Below, one piece after another: positions 33,898 to 43,361 of a DNA stretch of 64,000 bases (the stretch's first letter is position 1; each line of letters opens with the position of its first letter). The position numbers and the translations under genes were made by a program. The stretch lies in contig OY744468.1 in NCBI GenBank assembly GCA_963556145.1, forward strand, positions 3,038,001 through 3,102,000. The letters run 5' to 3'. Origin of the DNA: Hygrocybe punicea (Eukaryota > Basidiomycota > Agaricomycetes > Agaricales > Hygrophoraceae). The notes under the pieces were generated by a model. That model saw only the letters and a program-made list of their open reading frames with translations, made no database searches and was not told where the DNA came from.

Positions 33898-35433
33898 ATG
33901 TCGTACAATCAAATGCCTTTGCCTGACAGACGGGACTCAACTATGGACGGCAGCGTTTCAGTGCGTATTTCATGCGTGATATCCGAGTCTTTAGAAACAT
34001 CCCACAGACTCCTTTTCAATCGCACCAGAGCTTAGGACAGGCGCTCGGACCCCACCTACCCTCTACAGTCGGCACTAGATCCTATCAAGACAACTACCGA
34101 CTCTCCCCATCCCCACCGATCCCAAATGGCCCGAATCATCAAGGCCCTTCGAACACGCACTCTCCACTTACTTTCTCCGTTCCTCAGCCCGTGGATTCGC
34201 CGACAATGAAACGAAAGCAGGTTGACGGTCTGATGGCCGGGCATGTTATGAAGAAGAGAAGAGACGGCGACGAAATGGGCGATAATTTCGAGTCCGATAT
34301 GAGTGCTCAAGGTGCCAAGCATTGGACTGATGAAGAAAAATCAAAGCTGTTCAGCTGGCTCATGGGCCAGGGTCACGATGATCACTGGAATGCCCTTCGT
34401 GCGACCAAGAACTCCTGTTTACGAGAGGTGAGGCCTAAACCATTTGGTCCCTTACCCCTGATGATGTACGGTCACTATTGTAGTGTGCAGTCGAGGTGTT
34501 TGGCAGCAAGAAAACCTACCAAGCCCTCAAGGGCTGTTATGAGCGCAACTTCAATCTATTCTCACAAATCTACGCTTTTGAATCGTACCACGCACAAGCG
34601 GGAAGCGGTCCTATTCACATGCTTAGCGAAGCCGATCGGCTCAGAGAATACGAGCGACGGCTGCAAACTGCCCGGAAAGCAGGTTGTAATGTGGGGAACA
34701 TCACGGCACGGGCCATCGATCATTGGCATCGCATTGGGTGGTATGATCTCTTCTACAGAAGGTTTGGCTTCTCCCTCCTTCCTCAATTTTACCTGTCCAG
34801 CTTACCATGTGTTCTAGATGGCACGGAGATCCTGCCACTATACGGAGGGTCATCCCTCGTCATGGCGCAGCTGGCGTGGCCACATCGACTGCAGGGGATG
34901 AAGATGTCGATGAGGATCCAGTCATGGATTATCCAGAACCAGCTCCGATGGATTCAGTCAGTGTCAACGGAATAAACGGGCTTTCGCCGGATCAAGCACA
35001 CCCAATTTCTTTTATTCATTCTCGAAACCCAAAAGACATTGTACCTCCTTTACAGTACCCCCAGGCGGTACCTGGCTCATCTAACGCCAGTCCAAATGGG
35101 ACTTCGGATCCAACACCTGTCAATATTACCATCACTCAGGGGATGATTTCAACATACTTGCAATTCCTCCAGACACAGACGCAGACTAACAAGATGAAAC
35201 TGGATTATCTGCGGAGGCGCGAAGAGCGAGAGGAAAAGGAGAGTAACCAACGGAGAGAGTTGGAGCGGCTGCGTCTAGAACGCGAGGCTGCGCAATGGGA
35301 GCATAGCAAGCAATCGGCAGACATGAAGCAGAAAGCTGATCGAGCAATCGAGCTCCTAGGAAATCAGATAGTTGATGCTTCCGTGAAACAGGCTGCGGGA
35401 GATTATCTGAAGAAACTCTTCACAGCTGAGTAG
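33898..35433 (+). CDS. Myb/SANT-like DNA-binding domain protein, function unknown
   Basis: The start MSYNQMPLPDRRDS at 33898 splices (GTGCGT...CCACAG) to a Pro/Ser-rich region with a basic cluster (KRKQ...KKRR, a nuclear signal). A Myb/SANT-like domain follows: AKHWTDEEKSKLFSWLMGQG, HWNALRATKNSCLRE-CAVEVFGSKKTYQALKGCYERNFNLF. The tryptophan spacing fits the broad fungal Myb-like family. After a central helical block (MLSEADRLREYERRL) and an acidic/Pro linker, the last 110 residues form a strongly charged coiled coil (KLDYLRRREEREEKESNQRRELERLRLEREAA) ending KLFTAE. Introns lie near 34430, 34760 and elsewhere. Probably nuclear and oligomeric. Such proteins are common in Agaricomycetes, and I know of no assigned function. 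Confidence 0.75.
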
Positions 35434-35599
35434 TTTTTCTCACATGCATTATTATGAAGTTGCACGTTGCTCTATCTTTCTTTTGGTTGTACGTCCACTG
35501 TTCGAAACTGTATGCATCTTGGTCTAATCGGTAGCATATCTTTGTACTCGGACTCGGCGCATATTTTTCTATGACATGAACTACATGGGATCCGCCATG

Positions 35600-36118
35600 C
35601 GATGACTTTGAATGAAAATTTCTGAACGTGTCTGAAGATTTGGCAAAGTATTTCTCCATATCTGACGTCTGAAAAATCCTTAACAGCAATCACTTGACCT
35701 TGAGGGCGTCTGCATCCCCGAAGCCACCTCTGCTAGGGTGTTTCCTTCTGTTTCGATCCACTCAAGAACCAAGCCCTCAGGACGGAGCCCAGAGGAATGT
35801 GACAATTTCACCAGTGCTTAACGTGACGAAATTTGAAGCTTGAATGCTGAATCAACCTTGAATTAATTAGCGCTTTTGTGATGAAAAATGCTCATGTCAG
35901 AGGTAGAACGCAGAGCAAGGAACTCGAAGACGTACTGCTTGTAGAAGATTCAAGAGATCCTGTGCGTCATGATCGCGCCGAGCGAGAAATTCCTTGTATT
36001 TGATGTTGTCTGTGATTACCGACAGATGGGCACAGAGCGCAACGGAGGGAAATTTTCCAGGGAGGTTCCTAGAACGCAATGTGGGGCATGACTGGAAGCG
36101 GCTAGAATCAACCATCAA
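35600..36118 (-). pseudogene. Relic of an agaricomycete protein kinase (N-lobe)
   Basis: Minus-strand translation gives, in order but across changed frames, SVITDNIKYKEFLARRDHDAQDLLNLLQ, then KLSHSSGLRPEGLVLEWIETEGN. Next come a GGFGD glycine-loop remnant and GQVIAVKDF, the VAVK lysine strand. This order matches the N-terminal part of the expanded agaricomycete kinase family that starts with a YxxFLxxRGxxAQxLLDLLQ block. The pieces sit in different frames with stops between them, and no C-lobe (HRD, DFG) was seen. I infer a decayed, truncated kinase gene. The identity comes from remembered family patterns, not a search. Confidence 0.5.
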
Positions 36119-36264
36119 GGCGGATTGTTTCCTAGTCTTGGATGGATGATGAAAGATGCCTGTAGGAAGAGGATCACGTACTTACTGAAAGTAGTCACGA
36201 GCTTTACGAGTAGTTGTCAAGAACCATCCGGAAATCGCCAAGACATGTGGAAATCGCCTACGGG

Positions 36265-36544
36265 TACTGCACACATTGCGTTCCTCGAGGTCGCGCTCTC
36301 CAAATGGGGAAGGGTCTTATGAACGACGTTTAAGGCGGGGAGCCAACTTGAGTCACCCTTCACTCCGCATGGGTTAGTCTGTATTCTGTATTTAACTAGT
36401 TGCGCTCGTCGAGACTGCGAGTTGCAGCTTGGTGGTCACTACACAAAAGAAGATATAAGAAGATGAAAAGGTAGTTCAATGTATAAGGACAAACGCACAA
36501 CCAGAGGCGCACATTGCGATGAGAGCGTAACGTGTGTCAAACAT
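36265..36544 (-). pseudogene. Truncated copy of the secreted repeat-polyprotein gene
   Basis: Minus strand: ATG at 36544 opens MFDTRYALIAMCASG, matching MFQTRYALIISAIAICASG of the intact gene at 37665 but with a deletion in the signal peptide. After an intron-like stretch ending TGTGTAG it resumes with a DHQ-A-TR-LDERN segment and then a stop, where the intact gene has Trp (TGG to TAG). Homology continues to the first LPHF and ERDLEERN region and then ends abruptly. No later repeats are present. Confidence 0.78.
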
Positions 36545-36705
36545 TGCGAAGAGGATGAATTATATAATAGGCGTGGTCCGCGGCGGATTGATCACACCAT
36601 GCTTCACGAATAGCCAAGAGAAGTGTTCAGTTACGCGCGTCGGCTTTCGTTGAGGACCACGATGTGGGTCACGGCTGAGCGCTGAGAGTTGAACGCCGAA
36701 CCACA

Positions 36706-36745
36706 ATGACGATACTTTCAGATACGCAAGGCAAGGTAAAAATCG
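36706..36745 (+). pseudogene. Decayed copy of first exon of the NDUFB10-like gene
   Basis: At the distal end of the left arm, ATGACGATAC...GATACGCAAGGCAAGGTAA resembles the start of the neighbouring complex I gene (ATGACGACGGCG...). This shows the duplication reached past the shared promoter into the other gene's start. Similarity stops at about the first intron. Confidence 0.5.
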
Positions 36746-37014
36746 CGAAAACGCACCAGAGTTGTTCAACCCCAAACAATATTGTCTTGTTTGAAGATAT
36801 ATCGTGGCTTGTTACGCACCGTTTGAGGGTATGATCAGAGGGTCCCACAATTGTATTGTAAGAGCCCCGCACTGATTGCGATTTTCCAACGAAAAGCGCA
36901 CCATCATCCAAATATGATTGCCGATAGGATACGCCTCTGGCTTTGTTGCCAGAAAAGTAATATCAGAACAGTGGAACAGGCAAACCAAACTATCAATGAC
37001 GAGGTTTGTTTCCA
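36746..37014. other. Unassigned spacer inside inverted duplication
   Basis: About 270 bp between the left arm and the complex I gene. Open stretches on both strands are short and unrecognised. Confidence 0.35.
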
Positions 37015-37372
37015 TCACACATCGACATGTTTATACCCTTTCACCTATAGTAACACAAACGTTCAGTATGTAAAAATTTGAGTTCACAATTGTGAGATGC
37101 ACCTTGTTCTCCTTCAACATGAGGAGGTATTTGTCGGAAAGCCATTTGCAGTTTTCATAATGGTTGACACCTTCTGACTTTTGGCATTTTTGGAGCTCCT
37201 CGCGAACCAACCGCGTCTCCATTGCGCGCACCCACGATTCTCCCACATGCGCATCTCGGGCGAGGAGACGAGCTAGCAAAAACAATCAGATGGATTATTT
37301 GGTCTATTGCCAAAGGCCTAGTCACTAGTCACCTTTGAGGTCAGCCTGTGTTTCATCCGTCGCCGTCGTCAT
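37015..37372 (-). CDS. NADH:ubiquinone oxidoreductase subunit, NDUFB10/PDSW-like
   Basis: Small accessory subunit of mitochondrial complex I, membrane arm, facing the intermembrane space. Three exons: MTTATDETQADLK (start 37372), then a central exon containing ESWVRAMETRLVREELQKC, SEGVNHYENCKWLSDKYLLML, and a last exon VKGYKHVDV ending at 37015. About 79 residues in all. The block RAMExRLVREELxKCxxxEGVNHYENC with its two cysteines is the fungal signature that I associate with the 12 kDa PDSW/NDUFB10 family. Both donors (GTGACT, GTGCAT) are weak. The gene shares a 292 bp divergent promoter with the secreted polyprotein gene and lies between the arms of the inverted duplication. I am less sure of the exact orthologue than of complex I membership. 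Confidence 0.72.
37306..37334. repeat. Short GTGACTA direct repeat in intron
   Basis: Intron 1 of the NDUFB10-like gene starts GTGACTAGTGACTAGG on the minus strand, two copies of a 7 nt unit. The same unit occurs at about 40559-40582. Confidence 0.6.
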
Positions 37373-37985
37373 GGTGGTTCGTTCAGCGCTCAGCCGTGAC
37401 CCACATCGTGACCCTCAACGAAAGCCGACGCGTAAACTCAACTCTCCTCTTGGCTATTCGTGAAGCATGGTGCGATCAATCCGCCGCATGGCCTGGAAAG
37501 CTATAAAAGCGGTTGTGTCTGACCAAATATCTTCAGCAGAGCCCTCCAACGACATTCTTCGGTGCTGGAAACCTTAGAGTCTCGTCTCACACACGCCTTT
37601 TACGACTTTCACGACCCATCAACTCCACTGCAAAATCATTTAATTCTAATTCATCCTCTTTGCAATGTTTCAAACACGTTACGCCCTCATCATCTCAGCC
37701 ATCGCAATTTGCGCCTCTGGTTTACCTGTCGCGTACGTTTCGTCTTATCCATTGAACTACCATTTATTAATAACCTTCTTCCGTGTAGTGACCACCAAGT
37801 TGCAACTCGTAATCTCGACGAGCGCAACTGGTTTCAAAATGCAGAACGCAGGATAAACCATGTTGTGAGTGAAGCCGCTCCCGTCGTAACTCAAGTTGCG
37901 GGCGCCTTGGTCCCCGCCTTGAATGTCGTTCATCAGGTCCTTCCCCATTTTGGAAAGCGCGACCTCGAGGAACGCAATAGGTGGG
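37335..37985 (+). repeat. Right arm of inverted duplication (functional copy)
   Basis: Contains the first exon of the NDUFB10-like gene, the shared promoter and the 5' third of the polyprotein gene. The decayed inverse copy is at 36265-36745. The arm ends inside the first polyprotein repeat. Confidence 0.75.
37502..37508 (+). promoter_or_regulatory. TATA box of the secreted polyprotein gene
   Basis: TATAAAA (followed by GC) lies about 160 bp upstream of the ATG at 37665. It is inside the part that is deleted in the pseudogene copy, so the copy probably lost its core promoter. Confidence 0.6.
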
Positions 37986-38647
37986 ATTCCTTCAAACACA
38001 AGGCCAAGGCTTTCGGTGACGAGGCACGCACCGTCATATCTGACGTTGCGAACGTCGCTACCCCCATCCTACAAGCGGCTGATGCTGCTCTAAATGTCGG
38101 TGGGCATTTCAAGAAGGGCAGTGTTGGCAAGCGCGACTTTGACGAGCGCGACCTTGACGAGCGCAACTTTGACGTGCACAAAATCTGGCAAACTGTGAAA
38201 CAGGATGCCGCTAATGTTGCACATGCTGCTAGTCCCTACCTTCAGACTGCTGCCAGTGTTGCTGGCACTGCTTTCATGTTAGCCGACCCAGCCATTCAGG
38301 CCCACATGCCGCATTTCCGTGGTCATTCTGCAGTAAAGCGACCTCGCGACCTCGCCGACCAAGATTTCACCAAGCGCAGCGTAGGGAGTGAAATGAATGG
38401 CCCCTCCACACCTAATTTTGCCCCTACCTCGCATCCCAACTACCGATCTATGTCGTACCGCCGACCACGCCCAGTGTGGCCGCAGCCCGTCAACAAGCTC
38501 CCTATCCATCTTCAGGAGCGCAATTTCGCCAAAATTTGGCAGACTGCGAAGCAAGATGGGAAGTTCCTTGCCGATAAATTCAAGAAATATGCTCCCAAAG
38601 TTGCCGAGATCGCAGGCCCCGTTATACAGGTCGCGTCGATGCTCTGA
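37665..38647 (+). CDS. Secreted four-repeat polyprotein with Kex2-type sites, function unknown
   Basis: Two exons (37665-37732, 37789-38647), about 308 residues. The N terminus MFQTRYALIISAIAICASGLPVA is a signal peptide. The rest is four diverged repeats, each opened by (D/E/Q)ERN: LDERN-WFQNAERR, LEERN-RWDSFKHK, LDERN-FDVHKIWQTVKQD and LQERN-FAKIWQTAKQD. Each repeat continues as a helix-prone Ala/Val-rich stretch (for example VVTQVAGALVPALNVV, ISDVANVATPILQAAD, SPYLQTAASVAGTAF, VAEIAGPVIQVASML). Lys-Arg pairs follow the repeats (FGKR, GKR, AVKR, FTKR). This fits a Kex2-processed precursor that would release several amphipathic peptides. Known architectures of this kind include fungal repellents, RiPP precursors and Ece1-like helix-peptide precursors, but I see no sequence match to any of them. 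No Cys pattern, CaaX box or GPI signal. It is divergent from the complex I gene, with a partial inverted copy nearby. Confidence 0.7.
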
Positions 38648-38926
38648 TGACGAACTGTCCGCGAGCGGGTGAGTGGTCCTGGCTTCGTATTGTTCGAGTG
38701 GAAAAAACATTGAATTTTCTATGTTGTAGACACATACGGTAGATAAATTGACCAGACAGTTGATTGTTTTTTTTAATTATTTTGTGATAATAAGACGTGA
38801 TTTTTGGCCTTGCTTTTCCGAATCCACGTGATTTGGCTTTTGCCGTGAACGATGATTATTATTGAGAAATACCGCGACGACTCGGACTGGCCATGTCTTA
38901 CCGATACCCGCTCCAGTTTCCTTCGA
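38648..38926. other. Intergenic, polyprotein 3' / enoyl-CoA hydratase 5'
   Basis: About 280 bp with a T-rich stretch near 38768. Nothing coding was recognised. Confidence 0.4.
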
Positions 38927-40046
38927 ATGAACCACTTGTAACTGTAACAAATCGTGGGTTCTCCATTTATTCTTCTCTTCAGGCCTTGTCTTATTATAAA
39001 ATGGAAAGCAAAATCTTCCCTTTGGGTCATCGAGCTGCACAACGGGGCAGACAGTCGGCTGACTGACACCCTGATAGATGGCGGACTCAAGCCTGCTCTT
39101 GATGTTGTAGAGAGACACTGGCGTGAGGACTGGAGGGCAGCGAAGCGCTCTGCCGACAAGGGAGGAGGCAGCGGCGCTTTGATCATTGTTGGGAACAGGA
39201 AGCAGGACAAGTTTTTTAGCAATGGTTGGCCCATTTCAGTCTTGTGTTCAGAAGCTAAATATGTGATAGGCCTTGACTTTGCGAAGGCGTCTGTTGATCC
39301 CAACTTCTTTCCCAGTGAGTATCGAGTGTTGTTCCTCGAATAAATTGCGCTGGTGCGCTAAACGTAAAGAGAAGAAGTCTACAATCCAATGTTAGCGCGA
39401 ATTCTCACTTTCCCGAGTGAGTCAAAAATGCTGCCATTCAATACGTCCATATTGAATACCTGTGCAACACAGTTCCGACTATTGCCGCCATTAATGGACA
39501 TTGTTTTGCTGGAGGATTCATCCTGACTCTTGCTTGCGATTACCGTGTCATGACAGACGGAAGCAAACGGAATGCCTGGTTGTGCATGAACGAGGTTTGC
39601 TTGACTTATTGATTTCATTGTTTCGCTCGTCATCGAATTCCTCCAAGGTCCACTTCGGCGCCATGTGGCCTCTCTCTCTGGCTACGATCGTGCGTGCCAA
39701 AGTGGGTGATGGCCGCCTTCAACGGAAAATTGCCCTTGAGGGACACCGCTTTTCGCCCAAGGAAGCCCTGGACCTTGGCCTACTCGACCACATCGTCAGC
39801 GGAAATACAGAAGCGGTACTAGCCCAAGCGGAAGCGGTAGCCTCCTCAGTCGGCTCAATCGCGAAAGAAGGCGTCTGGGGGGTAATTAAGGTGTGCTTTG
39901 TCCCTCCGCCTTGCCGTTGCGGTCGTGGTTTCACGTGTCGGGTGTTCTAGACAACTTTGTATCGTGATACATTGGAGGATTTTCGTCGAATTATGCCATC
40001 AACGAATGCCTTCGTTGAGGATGCGGCAGCCAAGGCGAGGTTGTAA
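38927..40046 (+). CDS. Enoyl-CoA hydratase/isomerase family protein
   Basis: Crotonase-fold enzyme, probably acting on fatty acyl-CoA in peroxisome or mitochondrion. An 11 nt first exon (ATGAACCACTT, 38927-38937) splices to GCCTTGTC at 38983, giving MNHLPCLIIKWKAKSSLWVIELHNGADSRLT; no other in-frame ATG exists. Next are GGSGALIIVGNRKQDKFFSNG-LDFAK (oxyanion hole region), a short exon IYNPMLARILTFP, and IPTIAAINGHCFAGGFILTLACDYRVMT (second oxyanion Gly block). The C terminus includes VHFGAMWPLSLATIVRAKVGDGRLQRKI, RFSPKEALDLGLLDHIV and a last exon TTLYRDTLEDF ending KARL at 40046. The usual catalytic Glu positions are not obvious (NEVHFGAMWP instead of PExxLG), so isomerase versus hydratase cannot be decided. 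The C terminus AARL/KARL is a weak PTS1-like tripeptide at best. Confidence 0.82.
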
Positions 40047-40558
40047 TAAATTATTTATTTATCCAGCCCTGTCTGTAAGCGACACGATGGCGATGAGTAT
40101 GGTGCGGGCCACCGTGACCGCTACTTTTGTACACCAGATATGGACCAATCAAATGTCACTTTATTGCTCCTTTTGATGAGTAATAATTCTGTAAGACAGA
40201 TTTTAAAATTTATCAAAATTGGAGGAGTTGATTTTTTTGCCGACTCGAAATTGGCAAATTACTAAATTTGAAAGTGATTACATTATATATTACTATAAAT
40301 GGACGCTAATTACCGAAAAGAGAATTTGAAACTCACCTTTGTGGTGTTAGTTTTTATATATATATTTTACACACTACTCGGTATATTATTTGATACTATT
40401 TGTCATCTTCTTGAACCTGAAAAGATCGTCGACAAATGGCCTGATGCCAAGCAACGTAACCGATAACTATTTTGTTCAGGACTGCCATTGTTCAGTGATT
40501 GAGGTTGTTGTATTTCGTCGTCTTGGGAAATGTAGCTAAGAATTTTACTAATGTTGCG

Positions 40559-40582
40559 AGTAGTGACTAGTGACTAGTGACT
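40559..40582. repeat. Tandem GTGACTA repeat
   Basis: Three consecutive 7 nt units (TAGTGAC repeated) followed by TGGGG. The same unit appears twice in the intron at 37306-37334. Confidence 0.7.
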
Positions 40583-40746
40583 GGGGAACTCACGGCTCCA
40601 GCTCAGCTTGATGCTCAGCGTATAACGTTCGGTGATCAATAATCTACTTGTCGACCTCGGCATCAAACTCAAAAATAATTTGCAAAGGTTAGCCCCTAGC
40701 TTGGCCGTTGAAACGTGTGGCCGCGCTTGGCGGTGCACTGCCAGCC

Positions 40747-40754
40747 TATATATA
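40747..40754 (+). promoter_or_regulatory. TATA-like element of aspartic protease gene
   Basis: TATATATA lies about 180 bp upstream of the protease ATG at 40937. Its position is plausible for a TATA box with a long leader. Confidence 0.45.
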
Positions 40755-40936
40755 TTCAAGGAGGACAATGGAGCCCCGTTCATTTCCTGTTTTCCTCTGT
40801 CAAAGGCTGAGCCCATCTTGTTGCCTGAAGCTCTTTCTGTTCTTCTCTTCGTCGAGATTATTTTATTTGTCCCCGCGAGACGACCCACGATAGCCTGAGG
40901 CTTTCAAAAACACGACAACTACCCATCACAATCATT

Positions 40937-42741
40937 ATGCAGTTCAAGCTCTCCTTTTCTCTTCTAGCTGCTAGTGCCTTCGTCGGACTCCTCACTCAGA
41001 GTGTAGACGCCCTTCCTGTGGCCCGATATCTTGGCTTTGTAACCCTCCCCCTGAAACCCCTTGAGCAGCGGAGCGACGTCCACCCGCAAGTGGTGAGTGT
41101 GCTTTTTTTACAATTGGCCGTACAACCCACTTCAATTCTCTTTTTGGTACATTGTAGCTTCTTCAACAGAACATCAACCGTGCTCAAAGGCGTCTTGCCC
41201 GCATGACTGGACGTGTGGAGCCGTCACCCACTCAGCTTCGTGACAATCTGTTCAAGCGCTTGGAGTCCATTCATGGCCTTTCTAAGCGGTTCAACCATGG
41301 GTCCCCTGCTGTGCAAACTAAAACCCGCCGGAAAAGTAATAGGAAACCTACTGCTGCTGCTTCCGCCGCCGCCGCACCCAGTCCCGGTAGCGCTGGTAAC
41401 GTGGATGCCGCATCAAGTGCCGCATCAAGTGCCACAGCTGTCACTCCTGCCAATGCCCCAACCCGTCCGGACTCGCTTGGTTTAGACGTCGAGTCAGTGC
41501 ACCAACTTCTAAGTATCCTCATCACTAACCGGCATTTTCTACATGTACAGGGGCCAAGATATTGGATATCTGGCTACCGTTCAAATCGGATCACCGCCTG
41601 CAGATTTCTCATTGCTCATGGACTCCGGTTCAGCTGACATGTGGGTCGGTTCGGAGAACTGCCAGTCTCTTGCCGGTGGAGGTTGCGTGAGTGGCAAAAC
41701 CGGTATTGACAATGCCAGTCGCTTATTATTTTCGCGTCAGGGAAACCACAAATTCCTTGGAACTCAGGCTTCCCAGACCTTCGTCGATTCCGGCGTTCCT
41801 TGGAACATCACCTACGGTACAGGATCCGTGACCGGGACCAAGGTCTCAGACGACATCATCGTTGCGGGCCTCAAGCTTGCCAAACATCAATTTGGTGTTG
41901 CAAACACTGAGAGTGTTGAATTCTCCGACAACTCCGTCTCTTTTGATGGTCTGATGGGTCTGGCACAATCTGTGAGATTGCTTAACTGTCAACTCTGTTT
42001 ACTCAATTGATTTGCTGACTCCTTCACTCATGCAGACGATCTCCCAGCAGCAGAACCCGACGCCTATCGAATCGCTAGCTAAGGGCAAGCTTGTCAATGC
42101 GGCGATTACTTCCTTCAAGATTCCTCGTCTCGCCGACAACAAGAACGACGGTGAGATCACCTTCGGCGGACTTGATACGACCAAATTTGATTCCGCCACC
42201 TTGGTCACTCTCAAAAATGTTTCCCCGGCTGGGTTTTGGGAAGCTCGTATGGACGCCGTCACTGTGGGCGGGACTGATACCGGCTTGAAAGGACGCACCG
42301 CTATCCTCGACACTGGAACGACCCTCATCATTGCTCCTGGTACAGACGCCAACACTGTGCATGCCGCTATTCCAGGCTCCAAGACTGATGGACAAGGCGG
42401 CTTCACGGTGCCGTGCACCACCACGTCCAGCGTGGCCTTGACTTTTGGAGGCACCTCATTCACGATCGATCCCCGGGATATCGCTATTCAACCCATCGAC
42501 GCGGCAAACCCCACCGGTGATTGCATTTCGGGCATCTCTTCCGGTAATGTTGGCGGCGCTACTGAATGGCTGGTGCGTTTCTTTTCTAACGTTCCCTCTC
42601 TCCCAACAATAAATGATGAGCCGGCTTACGATTATTTTATTGTTGTGTGTGTGTGTGTAGGTCGGAGATGTCTTCCTCAAGAACGCTTACTTTTCGACGG
42701 ACGTCGACAACAACCAGATTCAACTGGCGAAACTAGTGTAA
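40937..42741 (+). CDS. Secreted A1 aspartic protease (copy 1)
   Basis: Pepsin-family acid endoprotease. A signal peptide (MQFKLSFSLLAASAFVGLLTQS-VDA) is followed by a propeptide with ARMTG and two KR sites (LFKR, LSKR), then an Ala/Ser/Pro-rich stretch of about 60 residues ending LGLDVE. The mature enzyme begins near GQDIGYLATVQIGSPP. First active-site motif: LLMDSGSADMWVGSENC (DSG instead of DTG). Flap: NITYGTGSVTG. Second motif: AILDTGTTLIIAP. It ends QLAKLV at 42741. Introns: after HPQV; before GQDIG; after GGGC; before TISQQQ; and a last one (about 42570-42659) ending in a TG repeat. The DSGS first motif is common in basidiomycete members. A paralogue on the other strand at 53692-55378 shares the layout but lacks the Ala/Ser/Pro linker. 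Confidence 0.92.
42642..42659 (+). repeat. TG microsatellite at a 3' splice site
   Basis: TTGTTG then six GT units run directly into TAG|GTCGGAGATG, the acceptor of the last protease intron. The polypyrimidine tract is thus replaced by a GU repeat. Confidence 0.7.
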
Positions 42742-43361
42742 ACGAGTGCTTTTGTTTGACTGTTGCTGTCCTGAAGCATTTACGTTGTTTTGATAATGCG
42801 TGTTTTGCTGGAATGGATGCGCTGAAATACCTTTGAAATATCTCGCTTTCATTGCGAAGTTGCGAGTTACTAAGCAATCACAGATAACTCCTAGATCTGT
42901 TTACAGTAACAAATACCTGTGGACTGACAGTGTCGACAGTGCAAACCAGAGTCGAACAGGGGAACATTTGCATGTCGAGCCAGTAACCAAAACATATCAT
43001 AATAAAGGACATTGAAGGGATGTCAAGGATGTCAATCATGTCGAAATATCTGGGGTATATAAGCAGTCATCACAAAAAAAAACTATTATCCGATACCACG
43101 ATTGTCGGCGGCAAAAGTAGTTATCTCGTCGCCAGAGATCGAGTTATATAACTTGGCGTATGACTTCATAGCGTTGTCATTCTTGTGTTCCATATTGTCC
43201 CACGGAGCTGGGCGCCCGCTCACGTTCGGCGCGGGACGCCTTGTGTGCTCCAAACCAAGTCCAGATCGTGGAAGATCCGGGTGTCGCTGCCAAGTTCTAC
43301 CATCAAGCGGTAACTTGAGGTACACTGGCGCGTTATCCCACCCCCCTACACCAAACAGGTC
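42742..43361. other. Convergent intergenic region
   Basis: About 620 bp between the protease end and the next gene's end on the minus strand. TATATAAGCAG at about 43054 and an A9 run at about 43074 look like leftovers of an unrelated promoter, but no gene follows. Otherwise nothing was recognised. Confidence 0.35.

Larger units (their letters stand above)
36265..36745 (-). repeat. Left arm of inverted duplication
   Basis: Reads, reverse-complemented, as a decayed copy of 37335-37985. Matching blocks include a run with ATTGCGTTCCTCGAGGTCGCGCT, GTGGTCACTACAC..AAGAAG, ATGCTTCACGAATAGCCAAGAG, GTCGGCTTTCGTTGAGG and GTGGGTCACGGCTGAGCGCTGA. The copy has point changes and an internal deletion of roughly 150 bp that removes the TATA region. 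Confidence 0.8.
40047..40936. other. AT-rich 890 bp intergenic region
   Basis: Clearly more AT-rich than its surroundings at 40180-40400. It contains a triple GTGACTA direct repeat at about 40559-40582 and the promoter of the aspartic protease. No gene was recognised. Confidence 0.5.

Noticed and set aside
37665..38647. Polyprotein considered as a hydrophobin or mating pheromone precursor
   Set aside because: No eight-Cys hydrophobin pattern and no C-terminal CaaX box; repeats with KR sites fit a peptide precursor better.
38279..38710. 143-codon minus-strand frame antisense to the polyprotein gene
   Set aside because: Mirror of repeat coding sequence; the plus-strand frame has signal peptide, intron and repeat logic.
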